From NCBI GenBank assembly GCA_030038475.1, contig JASHOU010000099.1, forward strand, positions 1 through 48,900: 48,900 nt of DNA. Direction: 5' to 3'. This document shows positions 7,839 through 15,428 of this stretch, piece after piece. A program made the position numbers and the translations under genes. The notes under the pieces were generated by a model, which made no database searches, was not told where the DNA came from, and saw only the letters and a list, made by a program, of their open reading frames with translations. Positions within the stretch are counted from its first letter, which is position 1, and each line of letters opens with the position of its first letter. This DNA comes from Terriglobales bacterium (GTDB taxonomy: Bacteria > Acidobacteriota > Terriglobia > Terriglobales > Acidobacteriaceae).

Positions 7839-9500
7839 ATGAAACTTACACTCGGGAAAAAGCTGGGGATCGGGTTTGGATGCATCCTCGCCCTTATGGT
7901 CCTCAACGGGACAATTCTTTACTTCAAAACGAGCGCAATCAAACAGAGCCAGGACTTCTCCTTCAATGTGCGTGTACCTGGCATTAGCGCCTGCAAAGAG
8001 CTGCAGAGGGACCTGAATCAAACCGCTAGCAAGACCCGCGAGGCGATACTTGCCGGGGCCGATTCCGCTCGCAGAGGACAAGCCCAAAAAGCTTTCGAAG
8101 ACGCCTGGAATGATATTGACGAGCAAACGCTCGCCACACTGGAAGAGCTTTCCTCCAACTGGCTTCAGGACGACCGGGAGCGATACTCCGAGCTAAAGCA
8201 GCTGCTCCCGGCCCTTCGCGAAGTCGAACAAAACGCTATGAGAAATGCCGCCAGCGGCGAACGTGACGCCGTCACCCGCGCTGGCAATGAGATTTCCGAT
8301 AATGGCATTCCAATTAACAACGCCATCAAGGTATCGCTTGGCGACATGGCAGATTCGTTTGACGGATTGCTCCAGAAGGAGACAGAGAACCTGAAACGCG
8401 AGACCCGCGCCATGAACCTCACGATGGCGATCACCACCTTCGCGGCGCTCGGAATCGGAATCGTCGTGGCATTTTATCTCAGCCGTCAGATTGCCGGAGC
8501 ATCACAGTCGGTGCTGGCGCAAACTGAAGCCATCGCCGCGGGCGACTTGACGCGCACCGATCTGAAGGTCCGCAGCCAGGACGAACTCGGCGATCTGACC
8601 ATCGCGATTAATAAAATGAGCGCCAGTCTAAAGCGCATGATCCAGGCGATTTCCGAAAATGCCGTGCGCGTGGCCAGCGCCAGCACAGAACTGAGCGCCA
8701 CCAGTGAGCACATCACCGCCAACTCGGAAGAAACTTCGGCGCAGGCCGAGGTTGTTTCCACGGCGGCTCGGACGGTCAGCACCAATCTCGAGACTGTGGC
8801 TAGCGGCGCGGAGGAAATGGGTGCAAGTATCCAGGAGATCGCCAAAAATGCCACCGAAGCGGCAAAAGTTGCAACCTCCGCCGTGCAGGTCGCGGAAAGC
8901 ACGACGGCCACCGTCTCGAAGCTTGGCGATTCTTCGAGTGAGATCGGCGAAGTAGTCAAGGTTATTACTTCGATCGCCCAACAAACCAACCTGCTGGCCT
9001 TGAATGCCACCATTGAAGCGGCCCGCGCCGGAGAAGCAGGCAAAGGCTTTGCCGTGGTCGCCAACGAAGTTAAAGAGCTGGCCAAGCAGACGGCCAAGGC
9101 TACCGAAGAAATCAGCGGCAAGATTCAGGCGATCCAGACCGACACGAAAGCGGCGGTGGAGGCGATCGACTCGATCAGCCGCGTAATCCACCAGATCAGC
9201 GATATCTCCGCTACGATTGCCACGGCAGTTGAAGAGCAGAGCGCAACCACCAGCGAGATGACGCGCAACGTCAGCGAAGCGGCGCGCGGCAGCGCCGATA
9301 TCACCCAAAATATCGCTGGTGTCGCGCAGGCGGCGCAGAGCACGTCGCAGGGGGCGACCGATACGCAAAAAGCGTCGCAGCAACTGGTGGAGACCTCGGA
9401 GCAACTGCGCCAACTCGTGGAGCAATTCAAGATCGACGAGCGCGAAGGCGGCGCGATCGCTACTCAAACCAGAAGCCAGGCGGCGAAGGCGTCCGCGTAG
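7839..9500 (+). CDS. Methyl-accepting chemotaxis protein
   Basis: The 553-residue protein has the classic transmembrane chemoreceptor layout: TM1 (about 10-30), a roughly 160-residue helical ligand domain of four-helix-bundle type, TM2 (about 193-214), a HAMP domain (about 215-268, ending [13 protein letters not shown]) and a long cytoplasmic coiled coil. The kinase-contact tip contains [19 protein letters not shown] and [15 protein letters not shown] (about 382-415), the most conserved part of the family. It would signal to CheA/CheW and be adapted by CheR/CheB; no C-terminal NWETF-type pentapeptide tether is present. The ATG at 7839 is preferred over an upstream in-frame ATG at 7782 because it gives a normal N-terminus just before TM1. 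No other chemotaxis gene is in the window. Confidence 0.96.
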   Translation: MKLTLGKKLGIGFGCILALMVLNGTILYFKTSAIKQSQDFSFNVRVPGISACKELQRDLNQTASKTREAILAGADSARRGQAQKAFEDAWNDIDEQTLATLEELSSNWLQDDRERYSELKQLLPALREVEQNAMRNAASGERDAVTRAGNEISDNGIPINNAIKVSLGDMADSFDGLLQKETENLKRETRAMNLTMAITTFAALGIGIVVAFYLSRQIAGASQSVLAQTEAIAAGDLTRTDLKVRSQDELGDLTIAINKMSASLKRMIQAISENAVRVASASTELSATSEHITANSEETSAQAEVVSTAARTVSTNLETVASGAEEMGASIQEIAKNATEAAKVATSAVQVAESTTATVSKLGDSSSEIGEVVKVITSIAQQTNLLALNATIEAARAGEAGKGFAVVANEVKELAKQTAKATEEISGKIQAIQTDTKAAVEAIDSISRVIHQISDISATIATAVEEQSATTSEMTRNVSEAARGSADITQNIAGVAQAAQSTSQGATDTQKASQQLVETSEQLRQLVEQFKIDEREGGAIATQTRSQAAKASA

Positions 9501-9510
9501 ATTGACGTCA

Positions 9511-9623
9511 AGGATTAGAGGTCGGATCTCAGAGGTTAGAATCGGAGGTTGGATCGGATCAGACAGCGGCGAATGAGATTTTAACCTCTGCCACCTGACC
9601 TCTCACCTCCAGACCTCCGATTC
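9511..9623. repeat. Heptad-like intergenic element with three interleaved inverted pairs
   Basis: A GAGGT-rich arm (9511-9560) is followed by an ACCTC-rich arm (9579-9623). Three complementary word pairs are exact: AGAGGTC 9517 with GACCTCT 9597, CAGAGGTTA 9530 with TAACCTCTG 9582, and GAATCGGAGGT 9539 with ACCTCCGATTC 9613. Spacing between words is mostly multiples of 7. It lies between the chemoreceptor and the cytochrome gene. Confidence 0.6.
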
Positions 9624-9702
9624 ATGTGCACTTATGGTTCGACACTACAACGAGCTTGGCGTTACAATCGCTCGCGTATTTCAATCTGTCATGACCATTT
9701 TC

Positions 9703-9738
9703 TGTATCACTCAAAGACGATTTTTTGTATCACTCGAA
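9703..9738 (+). repeat. Direct repeat in the cytochrome c leader
   Basis: TGTATCACTCAAA at 9703 and TGTATCACTCGAA at 9726 match at 12 of 13 bases and start 23 bp apart, just before the ribosome site. The spacing of about two helical turns would suit a dimeric regulator bound on one face; a simple duplication is the alternative. Confidence 0.5.
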
Positions 9739-9745
9739 AAGGAGG
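9737..9745 (+). promoter_or_regulatory. Strong ribosome binding site deciding a GTG start
   Basis: AAAAGGAGG ends 4 nt before GTG at 9750. Starting there gives a normal signal peptide, whereas the upstream ATG at 9624 would add 42 residues that make no sense as a leader. Confidence 0.8.
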
Positions 9746-9749
9746 CGCT

Positions 9750-10052
9750 GTGAGAACTAACAAACCGCTCATTCTGTTTCTCGTCGTCGCATTGTCCTTA
9801 TGGTTGGCTCTGCCTGCCTTCGCGGCTGATGGAGGAGCCGTCTTCAAAACCAAGTGCGCCGGATGTCATGGCCCCGAAGGCCAGGGCAAGGTTGGTCCCA
9901 AGCTGGCAGGTACCAGCCTGAGTGCCGACGACATCTCCAATTTACTTACCAATGGCAATGACGCGAGAAAGCCGCCGCACAAGAAAGCTATGTCCTCGCT
10001 TTCGGCCGACGATGTCAAGGCAGTCGCCGAATACGTGAAGACTCTGAAGTAA
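9750..10052 (+). CDS. Small periplasmic c-type cytochrome
   Basis: The 100-residue protein has a cleavable signal peptide (about 1-25, hydrophobic core LILFLVVALSLWLALPAFA, cleavage near AFA-ADG) and a single class I cytochrome c domain. The haem motif CAGCH is at about residues 37-41, and a Met in KKAMSSLSADDV near the C-terminal helix is the likely distal ligand. The closing helix DVKAVAEYVKTLK is typical of this family. It would shuttle electrons in the periplasm; its partner is not evident from the neighbours. The GTG start is fixed by a strong ribosome site. A hairpin terminator follows, so the gene is probably monocistronic. Confidence 0.92.
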   Translation: MRTNKPLILFLVVALSLWLALPAFAADGGAVFKTKCAGCHGPEGQGKVGPKLAGTSLSADDISNLLTNGNDARKPPHKKAMSSLSADDVKAVAEYVKTLK

Positions 10053-10079
10053 ACTCGCAATTTCAAATCCGCACGTCGG

Positions 10080-10116
10080 CGCGCTTCGCAGTTCTTCTGC
10101 GGAGCGCGTTTCGTTT
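10080..10116 (+). terminator. Rho-independent terminator after the cytochrome gene
   Basis: CGCGCTTCGCAG pairs with CTGCGGAGCGCG (11 Watson-Crick pairs and one G-T) around a TTCTT loop, followed by TTTCGTTT. It starts 28 bp after the cytochrome stop codon. Confidence 0.8.
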
Positions 10117-10165
10117 GCGCCGCAGCCATTGCAGCCTTTTCTCCATCCGCTGGCGTTGCTTGGCC

Positions 10166-10193
10166 TTGCAAAACCTTCCCCAAGCAGTACAAT
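10166..10193 (+). promoter_or_regulatory. Probable sigma-70 promoter of the lipoprotein gene
   Basis: TTGCAA at 10166 and TACAAT at 10188 are spaced by 16 bp, leaving a leader of about 35 nt before the ATG at 10234. Confidence 0.45.
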
Positions 10194-10233
10194 TCGGACG
10201 ATTCAAATTTGAAAATACGCGGGAGGAACGGTT

Positions 10234-10878
10234 ATGAATTCACGCCGTCTCGCATTTGCGCTGTGCTTCGCCGTCGTTGTCATGCTTAGCGCTGGCTGCA
10301 GTTCGAGCGGTAATCAACCGAACGCCAGCACGCTCGCCCCGGCCAAGCCAGAGGTTAAAGAGCCTGTGTTCTACACCGGCCAGGAAGCATTTAACCGCAT
10401 GATGGGTCTTGCCATTCGCTGGTCGGCCGATGCCCAGCCCGCGCGCATCGAATCGGTGCTCACCCCGGACGCGAACGGACAAGGCGGCAAATCGACAATA
10501 TGGCGAGGTTACTTTGCCTCACCCAGCCGCCACTCTACCGAAACCATCGTTTGTTCGGGAAGCCGCCGCCCGGATGCGCCGCCCTTTGGCGTTTCCACCG
10601 AGGGCGGCGAAGGTGGTTACAACGCTGAAACCGCCGGCTTGATTTTTTTGCCGTTGCTGGTCAAGACCGATACCGATAAGGCATTCGAGATCGCACAGCA
10701 GCATGGCGGCGATGCCATTCTCAAGAAAGACGCGCAGCAGCCCGTCACCTATCTGTTGCTCAAGGACCGCAAGCAGAACGTGCCCGTCTGGTACGTGATC
10801 TATGGCACCAGCGAAAAAGACAGAAAAGGCATTGGCGTCATCAACGCCACCACGGGAGCGTTTGTAAGTGCCCGGTAA
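10234..10878 (+). CDS. Lipoprotein of unknown function
   Basis: The 214-residue protein starts with a lipoprotein signal peptide (hydrophobic core LAFALCFAVVVML) and a clear lipobox, LSAGC, with Cys22 as the lipidated residue, followed by a Ser/Asn/Pro tether. A GGGAGGAACG ribosome site precedes the ATG. The mature part has FYTGQEAFNRMMGLAIRWSADAQPARIES near its start and ends with VPVWYVIYGTSEKDRKGIGVINATTGAFV, which resembles the C-terminal strand of small PepSY-like or YP-repeat folds, but I cannot assign a family with confidence. It is flanked by a terminator upstream and a convergent gene downstream, so it is likely transcribed alone. Function is unknown; envelope localisation is well supported. 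Confidence 0.82.
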   Translation: MNSRRLAFALCFAVVVMLSAGCSSSGNQPNASTLAPAKPEVKEPVFYTGQEAFNRMMGLAIRWSADAQPARIESVLTPDANGQGGKSTIWRGYFASPSRHSTETIVCSGSRRPDAPPFGVSTEGGEGGYNAETAGLIFLPLLVKTDTDKAFEIAQQHGGDAILKKDAQQPVTYLLLKDRKQNVPVWYVIYGTSEKDRKGIGVINATTGAFVSAR

Positions 10879-10929
10879 TTTATAAGCGCTAGCTACGCCG
10901 CAGAGATCGTGGATTCCGGTGTTGTAACT

Positions 10930-11877
10930 TCAGAACAGGCGCGTGACGCCTTCTTCGAGGATTACGACTTTATCTTTCACTCCCGCCGCCTTTGCTTCCT
11001 GCTCCAGCAATTGCAACGGTTCTTCGATAGGCTCATGCGACAGCCGGAAGGTTCCGTAATGCATGGGTACCATCCACCGGGCGTTCAAATCCAGAAAGGC
11101 GCGAGTGGCGTCGGCGGGGCTGGTATGCACGTTGCGGAATTGCGGTGGATTGTAGGCGCCGATGGGCAGCAGTGCCAGCTCGGGCGCGAGGCGGCGTCCG
11201 ATTTCGCGAAAGCCGGCAAAATACGCGGTATCTCCGGCGTGGTAGACAGAGTGCTTGCCGCTGCGCAGCACGTAGCCGCCGTAGCCGCGGTGCGAATCCT
11301 TCAGGATCCGCGCTCCCCAATGCCTCGAGGGAACATGGGTGATGTCGAGCGGGCCGTGGCGATACGTGTTCCACCACTCCAGTTCGACGATTTGCTCGAA
11401 GCCGAGATCGGACACCAGATCAAATAAATGATGCGGCACGACTAGCGTGGGCGCATTCCCAGCCTGGCGGCGCGTTTGCCGCGCTATAGTGCGCAGTGAT
11501 TGGCGGTGCAGGTGATCGAAGTGCGCGTGGGTCACCAGCACAAGATCCATCGGCGGCAAATCGCGCAGATTCACTCCGGGTTGGCGCAGACGCTTGAGAA
11601 TGAAAAGCCAGCGCGCAAAATTAGGATCGATGACGACGTTCTGCCCGCCGATCTGGAGAAAAAAACTGGCATGGCCGATAAAGGTAACGCCCAACTCGCC
11701 GTTCTCAACCAGCTTCGGTTTGTGCGTTTCGCCGGTGCGGGGTGTAACCGCGGAATGCCGCACCAGGCGCGTGAACTGGCCGACGCGCTTGCGCAGAGCG
11801 CGATTTTTCAATGATGACTTAAGCATCAACTTCGACCCGTAGCCTTCCACCCGTGCGCCGCAATTCGGCCTCTGCAT
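10930..11877 (-). CDS. Metallo-beta-lactamase-fold hydrolase, UlaG/NAPE-PLD-like
   Basis: The 315-residue protein shows the metal ligands of the metallo-beta-lactamase superfamily: GVTFIGHASFFLQ (about 63-75), THAHFDHLH (about 114-122, the HxHxDH motif), a mid-protein His in PSRHWGAR, HAGDTAYF (about 215-222) and PMHYGTF near the C-terminus. This order matches the L-ascorbate-6-phosphate lactonase/NAPE-phospholipase D-like branch that opens lactones or hydrolyses phosphodiesters. The substrate cannot be deduced. The N-terminal 55 residues are basic and may be partly untranslated: ATG at 11826 is an alternative start, and neither start has a clear ribosome site. It is convergent with the lipoprotein gene and divergent from the dehydrogenase gene. 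Confidence 0.88.
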   Translation of the reverse strand: MQRPNCGARVEGYGSKLMLKSSLKNRALRKRVGQFTRLVRHSAVTPRTGETHKPKLVENGELGVTFIGHASFFLQIGGQNVVIDPNFARWLFILKRLRQPGVNLRDLPPMDLVLVTHAHFDHLHRQSLRTIARQTRRQAGNAPTLVVPHHLFDLVSDLGFEQIVELEWWNTYRHGPLDITHVPSRHWGARILKDSHRGYGGYVLRSGKHSVYHAGDTAYFAGFREIGRRLAPELALLPIGAYNPPQFRNVHTSPADATRAFLDLNARWMVPMHYGTFRLSHEPIEEPLQLLEQEAKAAGVKDKVVILEEGVTRLF

Positions 11878-12009
11878 CCATTATCGGCTTTGCCGGCGCA
11901 AGTCTCTACCGCAATTTGATGCTCGGGGTGACGCTCGCGACACACGTACTGCCAGATTTACCTCGGGTCGTGTTCTCTATCTTCATTGCTATAAAACTTT
12001 CTCTTTTCC

Positions 12010-12037
12010 TTGACCGCTACTTTCCCGCTCATATCTA
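12010..12037 (+). promoter_or_regulatory. Probable sigma-70 promoter of the beta-hydroxyacid dehydrogenase gene
   Basis: TTGACC at 12010 and TATCTA at 12032 are separated by 16 bp, which leaves a leader of about 80 nt. Confidence 0.45.
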
Positions 12038-12124
12038 ATCCAAAGCTTAGAGCTTTACGTAGTTTGATTTCGTGAACTTCATCGGAGTCATTTTGCACAA
12101 ATTCATCGAGAGGATCTAACGCCA

Positions 12125-13006
12125 ATGCGCGTCGCTTTTCTTGGCTTGGGAATTATGGGACGGTCGATGGCCGCGAATCTGGTCAAAGCCGGCCACGAGG
12201 TCGCGGTGTGGAATCGAAGCGCGGGCAAACACGTGGAAGGCGCGCGCAGCGCCGCTTCTCCGGCGGATGCAGCGCAGGGAGTGGAAGTGGTTTGGCTGTG
12301 CGTCAGCGACACCAAAGCGGTCGAGCAGGTATTGTTTGGCACAAACGGCGTGGCACAGTCGCTGACTTCAGGCATGACCATCGCCGATTCGAGCACGATT
12401 TCGCCCTCGGCCACGGTGCGCTTCGCCGAACGCGTGAAAGCGCGGGGCGTCGATTACGTCGATGCTCCGATGACCGGCTCCAAGATCGCTGCTGAATCCG
12501 GCAGCCTGATTTTTATGGTGGGCGGCAATGACGCTGCCCTCGCTCGATTGCAGCCGCTCTTTCAGGCCATGGGAAAGCAGGTTTTTCACATGGGCGAGAC
12601 CGGCAAGGGTCAAGCCACCAAACTGGCCATGAATCTCCAGATTGCGCTCATCTATGAAGGCTTCGCCGAAGCGCTCACACTAGCCGCTAAGCTCGGCGTG
12701 GACGTGGAGAAAATGCTCCCGCTGGTGCAGGCTTCCATGGTGCGATCGGGAGTGGTCGAATACAAAGCTCCGTTCGTTCTGAAGCGCGACTTCTCGCCGA
12801 ACTTTCCCTTGCGCCTGATGCTGAAAGATATCCGCCTCGCGCTCGATGCCGCCAAAGAGTCGCGCGTGCGCCTGCCGGGCCTCGAAGCCGTGGAAGAAGT
12901 CTACGATGTCGCCGCCGAAGAAGGACAAGCAGACCTGGACTACGCAGCAACGCTTACCCTCCTTGAGAAATGGGCTGGCGTGGAAGTAAAGGCCGCAGCG
13001 AAGTGA
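12125..13006 (+). CDS. NAD(P)-dependent beta-hydroxyacid dehydrogenase (HIBADH/glyoxylate reductase family)
   Basis: The 293-residue protein has an N-terminal Rossmann fold with FLGLGIMGRSMAANLVKAGHEV (about residues 5-26) and the family substrate motif in the form DAPMTGSKIAAESGSL (about 117-132). The catalytic lysine lies in GKGQATKLAMN (about 159-169), followed by the C-terminal helical dimer domain. Members reduce or oxidise short beta-hydroxyacids such as 3-hydroxyisobutyrate, tartronate semialdehyde, glyoxylate or succinate semialdehyde. The motif has TGSK where many HIBADH enzymes have SGG, closer to the glyoxylate/succinic semialdehyde reductase branch (GLYR), so substrate assignment is open. 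A GAGAGGA site precedes the ATG. The CoA-transferase gene follows after 266 bp, and functional linkage is only suggestive. Confidence 0.92.
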   Translation: MRVAFLGLGIMGRSMAANLVKAGHEVAVWNRSAGKHVEGARSAASPADAAQGVEVVWLCVSDTKAVEQVLFGTNGVAQSLTSGMTIADSSTISPSATVRFAERVKARGVDYVDAPMTGSKIAAESGSLIFMVGGNDAALARLQPLFQAMGKQVFHMGETGKGQATKLAMNLQIALIYEGFAEALTLAAKLGVDVEKMLPLVQASMVRSGVVEYKAPFVLKRDFSPNFPLRLMLKDIRLALDAAKESRVRLPGLEAVEEVYDVAAEEGQADLDYAATLTLLEKWAGVEVKAAAK

Positions 13007-13272
13007 AACTGGCGCCGCTTGATTCCGTGCCCCAGCCAAGGTTGTTGTCGCTCCAAATAACATTCCGCTTAACCTGCGGTCCTCAAAGCTGGAAAATTGG
13101 CAACTCCTCGCAGGCAGCCATGCGGCCCCTTAGCAAAACCAGTTCGATGAGCGCCTGCTGTGGCATGTTCTCCCGTCACACCACAATGTGATCTGTGTCG
13201 CAGCTAGGCATCCAGCCAAAAGGACACAATTTGAAAGTTCGCCAAGTTTCGTTCCAAAGGAAATTCATCTCT

Positions 13273-14826
13273 ATGGCCACCACCATCTCGCCCGCTCCTC
13301 CTTCTACCACGTCCCGAGTTTTGAACGCCCGCCTCGCGTCCCGCATCATGAGCGCCGATGAAGCGGCGTCGCTCATCAACTTCGGCACTCGCATCGGCAT
13401 GAGCGGATTTACTGGCGCCGGCTATCCCAAGGCCGTGCCGCTGGCCCTGGCGCGCCGCATCTCCGACGCAAACCTGCGCGGCGAAAAAGCCCAGGTCAGC
13501 ATCTTCACCGGCGCATCGACCGGACCGGAGTTGGATGGCGCGCTGGCGCGGGCAGGTGGCATTCAGCTGCGGCTGCCCTATCAGTCCGACCCGGAGACGC
13601 GCAAGCGCATCAACGCCGGCGAAATGGAGTACATGGACATTCACCTTGGCCACGTTGCGCAATATGTCGAAAACGGATTCCTGGGCAAAATGGATTGGGC
13701 GCTCATCGAGGTCACGGCCATCCTCGAAGATGGTCTGTTGGTTCCCAGTTCTTCAGTCGGCAATAACCGGACCTGGATCGAGCAGGCGGAGAAAGTGATT
13801 GTCGAGGTGAATGCACGCCAGCCCGCCGAACTTGAGGGCATGCACGACATTTATTACGGGATGCAGCCGCTGCCCAACCGCCAGCCGATTCCGCTCACGC
13901 ACTCCGGGCAAAGAATTGGCACGCCCTATCTCCGTGTTCCCTTGGAGAAAGTTGCCGGCGTGGTGTTGACCGATTCTCCCGACCGCAATTCTCCATTCAA
14001 GGCGCCCGACGTGAGTTCGCGCCTGATTGCCGGCCACATCTTGGAATTCCTCACTGCGGAAGTGAAGTCCGGCCGCATTCCGTCATCGCTTCTGCCCTTG
14101 CAATCGGGCGTGGGAAACATCGCCAATGCCGTTCTCTTCGGCCTTCTCGAAGCCAGGTTCGAAGACCTTACCGCCTATACCGAGGTCATCCAAGACGGTA
14201 TGATCGAACTCCTGCGCAGCGGCAAGCTCACCTACGCTTCGGCCACTGCATTTTCTCTCAGTCCCGAAATGATGGAGAAGGTCAACGCCGAGATGGGGTA
14301 CTATCGCGAGCGCATTGTGCTGCGCCCGCAGGAAATCTCGAACCATCCCGAAATCATCCGCCGTCTCGGCGTGATCGGCATGAATGGCATGATCGAAGCC
14401 GATATCTACGGCAACGTCAATTCCACGCACGTGATGGGATCGCGCATTCAGAACGGAATTGGCGGCTCGGGCGATTTCGCCCGCAACGGGTACCTGGCGA
14501 TTTTCATGGCGCCCTCGACGGCACAAAAAGACGCCATCACCACGATTGTGCCGATGGTCTCACACGTCGATCACACCGAGCACGATGTCGATGTGGTCGT
14601 AACCGAGCAAGGTCTCGCCGATCTTCGCGGCCTGTCGCCCCGGCAACGCGCTAGGCTCATCATCGAGCGTTGCGCCCATCCCGACTTTCGTTCTCTTCTC
14701 CTCGATTACCAGGAGCGCGCGGAGCGATTGTCCTTCGGCAAACACACTCCGCACCTGCTGCACGAAAGTCTCAGCTGGCACGAGCGTTACGTCCGCACCG
14801 GACGCATGCGCCCGGCCGCAGATTGA
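13273..14826 (+). CDS. Acetyl-CoA hydrolase/CoA-transferase, succinyl-CoA:acetate type
   Basis: The 517-residue length and motifs match the AarC/Cat1/Ach1 family of class I CoA-transferases. GFTGAGYPKAVPLAL near the N-terminus is the CoA-domain glycine motif. YTEVIQDGMIELL contains the glutamate expected to form the acyl-glutamyl-CoA intermediate, preceded by GVGNIANAVLFGL. The C-terminal half has GGSGDFARNGYLAIFM and VVTEQGLADLRGLSPRQRA. The likely reaction is CoA exchange between succinyl-CoA and acetate (or hydrolysis), which can replace succinyl-CoA synthetase in a variant TCA cycle. ATG at 13273 is preferred because AAAGGA lies 11 nt upstream; an in-frame GTG at 13195 would add 26 residues with no family match. 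The next gene is convergent with a 14-bp gap. Confidence 0.93.
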   Translation: MATTISPAPPSTTSRVLNARLASRIMSADEAASLINFGTRIGMSGFTGAGYPKAVPLALARRISDANLRGEKAQVSIFTGASTGPELDGALARAGGIQLRLPYQSDPETRKRINAGEMEYMDIHLGHVAQYVENGFLGKMDWALIEVTAILEDGLLVPSSSVGNNRTWIEQAEKVIVEVNARQPAELEGMHDIYYGMQPLPNRQPIPLTHSGQRIGTPYLRVPLEKVAGVVLTDSPDRNSPFKAPDVSSRLIAGHILEFLTAEVKSGRIPSSLLPLQSGVGNIANAVLFGLLEARFEDLTAYTEVIQDGMIELLRSGKLTYASATAFSLSPEMMEKVNAEMGYYRERIVLRPQEISNHPEIIRRLGVIGMNGMIEADIYGNVNSTHVMGSRIQNGIGGSGDFARNGYLAIFMAPSTAQKDAITTIVPMVSHVDHTEHDVDVVVTEQGLADLRGLSPRQRARLIIERCAHPDFRSLLLDYQERAERLSFGKHTPHLLHESLSWHERYVRTGRMRPAAD

Positions 14827-14840
14827 CTTCCGGCTTTTTG

Positions 14841-15374
14841 CTACTGCGGATTCACCGTTTTTAAATAGGCAACGACCGCTTCGGCATCGCTGCGGTCCAT
14901 GCGAAACTGCGGCATCGGCAGGCGCAGGCGGTTGCCGGTGGTCCAGATACCGGTGGTCAGCAGCCTGATCATGTCGGCATCGTTGGCGGGCACCGTGCCG
15001 CCGATGCGCGGCGCGCTGATCGGCCAGTCCGAGTCGGGCCGCGACGGCTGGTAAGGAACGGGACCGCCCTGCAGCCAGCGCGAGCGGTCGAGGTTTCCGC
15101 TGCTGTCGCGCGGCGTGTGGCACTGTCCGCAAACGGCCACGTCTTCGACGATGTACTTTCCGCGCGCCACATCACTCCCCGTTCCCGCTTTCTCAGCCGA
15201 AGCTTTCGCCGAATTATTTTGGGCAAGAGCAGGAGTGGTTCCACTCGCGACTAGAGCGACAGCAATGGCGGTCGCGAGCAATAGAAGACCAAGTATCGGC
15301 GATGGCCGTCGAATCGAAATTCGCCAGCCTGAAGATCGAAGACAAGATCGTACACAAGAAGATCGTGGAAGCAT
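14841..15374 (-). CDS. Membrane-anchored or exported monohaem cytochrome c
   Basis: The 177-residue protein has an N-terminal hydrophobic helix (about 28-50, ILGLLLLATAIAVALVASGT), a possible cleavage site at ALAQ, a short linker and one cytochrome c domain. The haem motif is CGQCH in VEDVAVCGQCHTPRD, and a late Met in LPMPQFRMDRSDAEAVVAYLKTVNP is the likely sixth ligand. The RGKYIVEDVAVCGQCHTPR and RIGG/LTTGIWTTG segments resemble the small cytochromes associated with alcohol and aldehyde dehydrogenases. The ATG at 15374 has GAGGA 8 nt upstream and is preferred to an earlier ATG at 15404. It follows the zinc-ribbon gene by 54 bp on the same strand and may share its transcript. Confidence 0.9.
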   Translation of the reverse strand: MLPRSSCVRSCLRSSGWRISIRRPSPILGLLLLATAIAVALVASGTTPALAQNNSAKASAEKAGTGSDVARGKYIVEDVAVCGQCHTPRDSSGNLDRSRWLQGGPVPYQPSRPDSDWPISAPRIGGTVPANDADMIRLLTTGIWTTGNRLRLPMPQFRMDRSDAEAVVAYLKTVNPQ

Positions 15375-15428
15375 GAATGTCATCCTCGCAATCCTACACT
15401 GCACGGGCTATTGTATCGAACGGAATGA

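Noticed and set aside
8628-9467. 279-codon frame antisense to the chemoreceptor
   Set aside because: Arg/Leu/Gly-rich shadow translation of a clear coiled-coil gene.
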